Shown here: piece after piece, positions 6,422-8,667 of the stretch | Position numbering within the stretch: position 1 is the stretch's first letter | Layout: each line of letters starts with the position of its first letter | Source of the DNA: Deltaproteobacteria bacterium | Lineage (GTDB): Bacteria > Desulfobacterota > Desulfomonilia > UBA1062 | DNA: 8,667 nt | Assembly (NCBI GenBank): GCA_023230665.1 | Contig: JALNWY010000130.1 | Coordinates: 1-8,667 of the forward strand | Direction of reading: 5' to 3' | Notes under the pieces: model-generated | Told to the model about the DNA's origin: nothing | Databases searched by the model: none | What the model saw: the letters and a program-made list of their open reading frames with translations, nothing else | Made by a program: the position numbers and the translations under genes

Positions 6422-6442
6422 TATGCGAGGGGTTTTTAACCT

Positions 6443-8197
6443 ATGGGAAAGATCTGGAGGATTTCAGGACCTGTGATCATCGCGGAAGACATGCGCGGTT
6501 CCCAGGTGTACGAGGTTGTGGAGATAGGCGAAGAGCGGCTCAATGGCGAGATCATCGGGCTGGAGCAAGACAAGGCGGTAATCCAGGTCTACGAGGACAC
6601 GGTCGGGCTGACCGTGGGAGAAAAGGTCGACGGCACGGGCGAGATCCTGATGGCCGAGCTGGGGCCCGGGCTCGTGGGGAACATCTACGACGGCGTGCAG
6701 CGCTCGCTGGTGACCATGAAGGCCGAGGTCGGCGACTTCCTGCACCGGGGCGTACGGACCCATGCCCTTGACCGGGAAAAGAAATGGCGCTTCACGCCTG
6801 CGATAAAGGCGGGGGCGCACGTGGAGGGCGGAGATATTATCGGTGCTGTTCAGGAGACCGGTCTCATCGAACACAGGGTCATGGTTCCGCCCGGGATGAG
6901 CGGCGTCATCGACTCCATCGAAGAAGGCGAATACACGGTGGAAGAAACCGTTGCCCTGCTTGGATCCAACGGCAAAACCAGGCCGCTCACGCTCATGCAG
7001 CGGTGGCCGGCGAGAAAACCCAGGCCCTACAAGCGGCGGTTCGACCCCGAAGACCTGCTGGTGACCGGCACCCGGATCATGGACTATCTCTTCCCCCTGG
7101 CCCTGGGGGGCAAGGCCGCCATTCCCGGCGGGTTCGGCACGGGCAAGACCGTGAACCTCCAGCAGATGGCCCGCTGGTCCCAGACCCAGCTGAACATCTA
7201 TGTGGGGTGCGGCGAGCGCGGCAACGAGATGGCCGATGTTCTCCACAGCTTCAAGGAGCTCAAAGACCCGGGCTCGGGGCGCTACCTGCAGGAGAAGGAG
7301 ATCTTTATCGCCAATACCTCCAACATGCCCGTGGTGGCGCGCGAGATCAGCATCTTCATCGGGATCACCATGGCCGAGTACTACCGTGACATGGGCTACG
7401 ACATCCTCCTGGTGGCCGACTCCACTTCGCGCTGGGCAGAGGCCATGCGCGAGATCGGGGCCCGGCTCGAGGAGACCCCGGGCGAGGAGGGGTTCCCCAC
7501 CTATCTGGGCTCGCGCCTGTCAGCCTTCTACGAGCGTTCGGGCAAGGTGGAGTGCCTCGGAAGCCCCGGCCGGATCGGCTCAGCCACGGTCATCGGGGCC
7601 GTGAGCCCTCCGGGCGCGGACTTCAGCGAGCCCGTAACCCAGAACACGCTTCGGATCGTGGACGCCCTCTACTCGCTCGACGTGGCTCTGGCGAACCGGA
7701 GGCATTTCCCCACCATCAACTGGCTCCAGAGCTACAGCCGGTATGCCGACTCTGTTGACACCTGGTGGGAGAGGATAAGCCCGGACTACACCGAGGTCCG
7801 CGACCAGGCGCTCATCACTCTCCAGAAGGAGGCCGAGCTCGAGGAGATCGTCCGGCTGGTGGGCCCGGAGGCCCTGCCGGAAAACGACAAGCTGCTGCTC
7901 CTGATCGCGCGCATGATCAGAGAGGATTTTCTGATGCAGAGCGCGTATCATCCCGTTGACACCTATTCCGACCCCAAGCGTTCCCACCTGATGCTCAGCA
8001 CGATCATGAAGTTCAATGATTTCGCCAGGGACCTGGCCGAGACAGGGATGATGGTGAGCGAGATCTCTGCGTCGCGGATCAAGCAGAGGATCTCGCGCAT
8101 GAAGGACGTGCCCGACGAGGAACTCGATCAGTACATCGATTCCATCCGGCAGGACATGGCAGGGGGCGCGGCCTCCCTTGAAGAAGGAGGGATGTGA
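6443..8197 (+). CDS. atpA: V/A-type ATPase subunit A (catalytic)
   Basis: Catalytic subunit of the A3B3 head; binds and hydrolyses (or makes) ATP. The 584-residue length is standard. Domains in order: N-terminal beta-barrel (about 1-70), the non-homologous bulge that distinguishes A from F-type beta (about 110-190), the nucleotide-binding domain (about 200-440) and a helical C-terminal domain. Walker A is GGFGTGKT at 229-236 with Lys235. The catalytic Glu258 and the following Arg lie in GCGERGNEM. The Walker B strand ends in LLVADSTSRW with Asp326. The loop EETPGEEGFPTYLGSRL is also intact. All catalytic residues are present, so an active enzyme is expected. The Walker A second residue is Gly where many homologues have Pro. 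A GAGGGG site lies ten bases before the start. The stop shares one base with the start of subunit B (TGATG). Confidence 0.98.
   Translation: MGKIWRISGPVIIAEDMRGSQVYEVVEIGEERLNGEIIGLEQDKAVIQVYEDTVGLTVGEKVDGTGEILMAELGPGLVGNIYDGVQRSLVTMKAEVGDFLHRGVRTHALDREKKWRFTPAIKAGAHVEGGDIIGAVQETGLIEHRVMVPPGMSGVIDSIEEGEYTVEETVALLGSNGKTRPLTLMQRWPARKPRPYKRRFDPEDLLVTGTRIMDYLFPLALGGKAAIPGGFGTGKTVNLQQMARWSQTQLNIYVGCGERGNEMADVLHSFKELKDPGSGRYLQEKEIFIANTSNMPVVAREISIFIGITMAEYYRDMGYDILLVADSTSRWAEAMREIGARLEETPGEEGFPTYLGSRLSAFYERSGKVECLGSPGRIGSATVIGAVSPPGADFSEPVTQNTLRIVDALYSLDVALANRRHFPTINWLQSYSRYADSVDTWWERISPDYTEVRDQALITLQKEAELEEIVRLVGPEALPENDKLLLLIARMIREDFLMQSAYHPVDTYSDPKRSHLMLSTIMKFNDFARDLAETGMMVSEISASRIKQRISRMKDVPDEELDQYIDSIRQDMAGGAASLEEGGM
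8184..8190 (+). promoter_or_regulatory. Strong ribosome-binding site of subunit B inside the end of subunit A
   Basis: AAGGAGG is a perfect Shine-Dalgarno core, six bases before ATG 8197, and is embedded in the last codons of subunit A. It supports efficient initiation of B at the TGATG junction and near-equal output of A and B. Confidence 0.8.
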
Positions 8198-8667
8198 TGG
8201 ATTCCATGCAGCTCTTTACCAGACAGACCAAGGCCATCAGCACGGCCCGGAGGTCTCTGCTCATCATCGAGAGCATCCCGGGCATCCAGTACAACGAGAT
8301 CGTCGATGTGGAGCTGGGCACGGGCGAGGTCCGCAGCGGCCAGGTCATCGAAGTCGGCAAGGACACCACCGTGGTCCAGGTGTTCGGCGGGGTGAGCGAG
8401 GTCGATCTCCTCAACAGCAAGGTGAGATACAAGGGCGAAACCCTGAAGCTGCCGGTCTCCCCGGACATTCTCGGCCGCATTTTCGACGGGAGCGGCAAAC
8501 CCATAGACGGCGGACCTTCCATCATCTCCCGAAAATACCAGGATATCAACGGCGTGCCTGCCAATCCGGCCTCCCGCATGCCCCCGGCCGAGTTCATCGA
8601 GACCGGCATCTCGGCCATCGACGGGCTCAATGTGCTGGTGAGGGGTCAGAAGCTGCCCATATTCAGC
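8197..8667 (+). CDS. atpB: V/A-type ATPase subunit B (non-catalytic head), 3' truncated
   Basis: Non-catalytic partner of subunit A in the A3B3 head; it supplies residues at the catalytic interface, including an arginine that lies beyond this window. The 157 codons present run open to the right edge, roughly the first third of a family of about 430-470 residues. Visible features: an N-terminal beta-barrel region (GEVRSGQVIEVGKDTTVVQV), the segment LGRIFDGSGKPIDGGP typical of A/B subunits, and IETGISAIDGLNVLVRGQKL followed by PIFS, where the window stops just before the family's G-x-S-G loop. The start at 8197 has an excellent ribosome-binding site and overlaps the stop of subunit A by one base. 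Subunit D is expected downstream. Confidence 0.95.
   Translation, partial: MDSMQLFTRQTKAISTARRSLLIIESIPGIQYNEIVDVELGTGEVRSGQVIEVGKDTTVVQVFGGVSEVDLLNSKVRYKGETLKLPVSPDILGRIFDGSGKPIDGGPSIISRKYQDINGVPANPASRMPPAEFIETGISAIDGLNVLVRGQKLPIFS

Noticed and set aside
6464..7246. 260-codon minus-strand frame inside subunit A
   Set aside because: Antisense to the barrel, bulge and P-loop of the catalytic subunit; no recognisable protein.

Overview
The window holds the end of a membrane pyrophosphatase gene and most of a bacterial V/A-type ATPase operon, all on the + strand. Both encode primary ion pumps. Motif residues in the pyrophosphatase and in the ATPase rotor subunit point to Na+ rather than H+ as the likely coupling ion. 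The GC-rich coding sequence, the bacterial V-type operon and the K+-dependent type of pyrophosphatase fit an anaerobic bacterium. A Desulfobacterota-like organism is plausible, but nothing in the window fixes the taxon.

Layout. Bases 2-1384 encode the C-terminal ~460 residues of HppA, followed by a strong GC-rich hairpin that looks like its terminator. Bases 1430-1921 contain no recognisable known gene. This stretch includes a possible 40-codon gene on the minus strand (1498-1620), an AT-rich block (28% GC over 1621-1740) with a 10-bp tandem duplication, and a possible 54-codon upstream ORF (1756-1920) that ends one base before a candidate start of the ATPase operon. From about 1922 the ATPase genes run without breaks in the order I-K-E-C-F-A-B. 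They are separated by gaps of about 20 bases or by overlapping stop/start codons. Subunit B is cut by the window edge, and subunit D is expected beyond it.

How the genes work together. A and B form the ATP-hydrolysing or ATP-making head, F and C belong to the central rotor and its socket, E is a peripheral stalk, and I and K form the membrane ion channel and rotor ring. The stalk partner of E (subunit G/H) is not visible, although it often lies just upstream of I. K retains all the side chains known to bind Na+ in the Enterococcus hirae rotor ring, and HppA has the Ala/Gly pair of K+-dependent enzymes plus the Glu found in Na+-pumping ones. A PPi-driven and an ATP-linked Na+ pump side by side would let pyrophosphate energy be exchanged with ATP through a sodium gradient; this is inference.

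I found no mobile element, CRISPR array, tRNA or rRNA, and no wholly new system. The least explained sequence is the 1430-1921 spacer.
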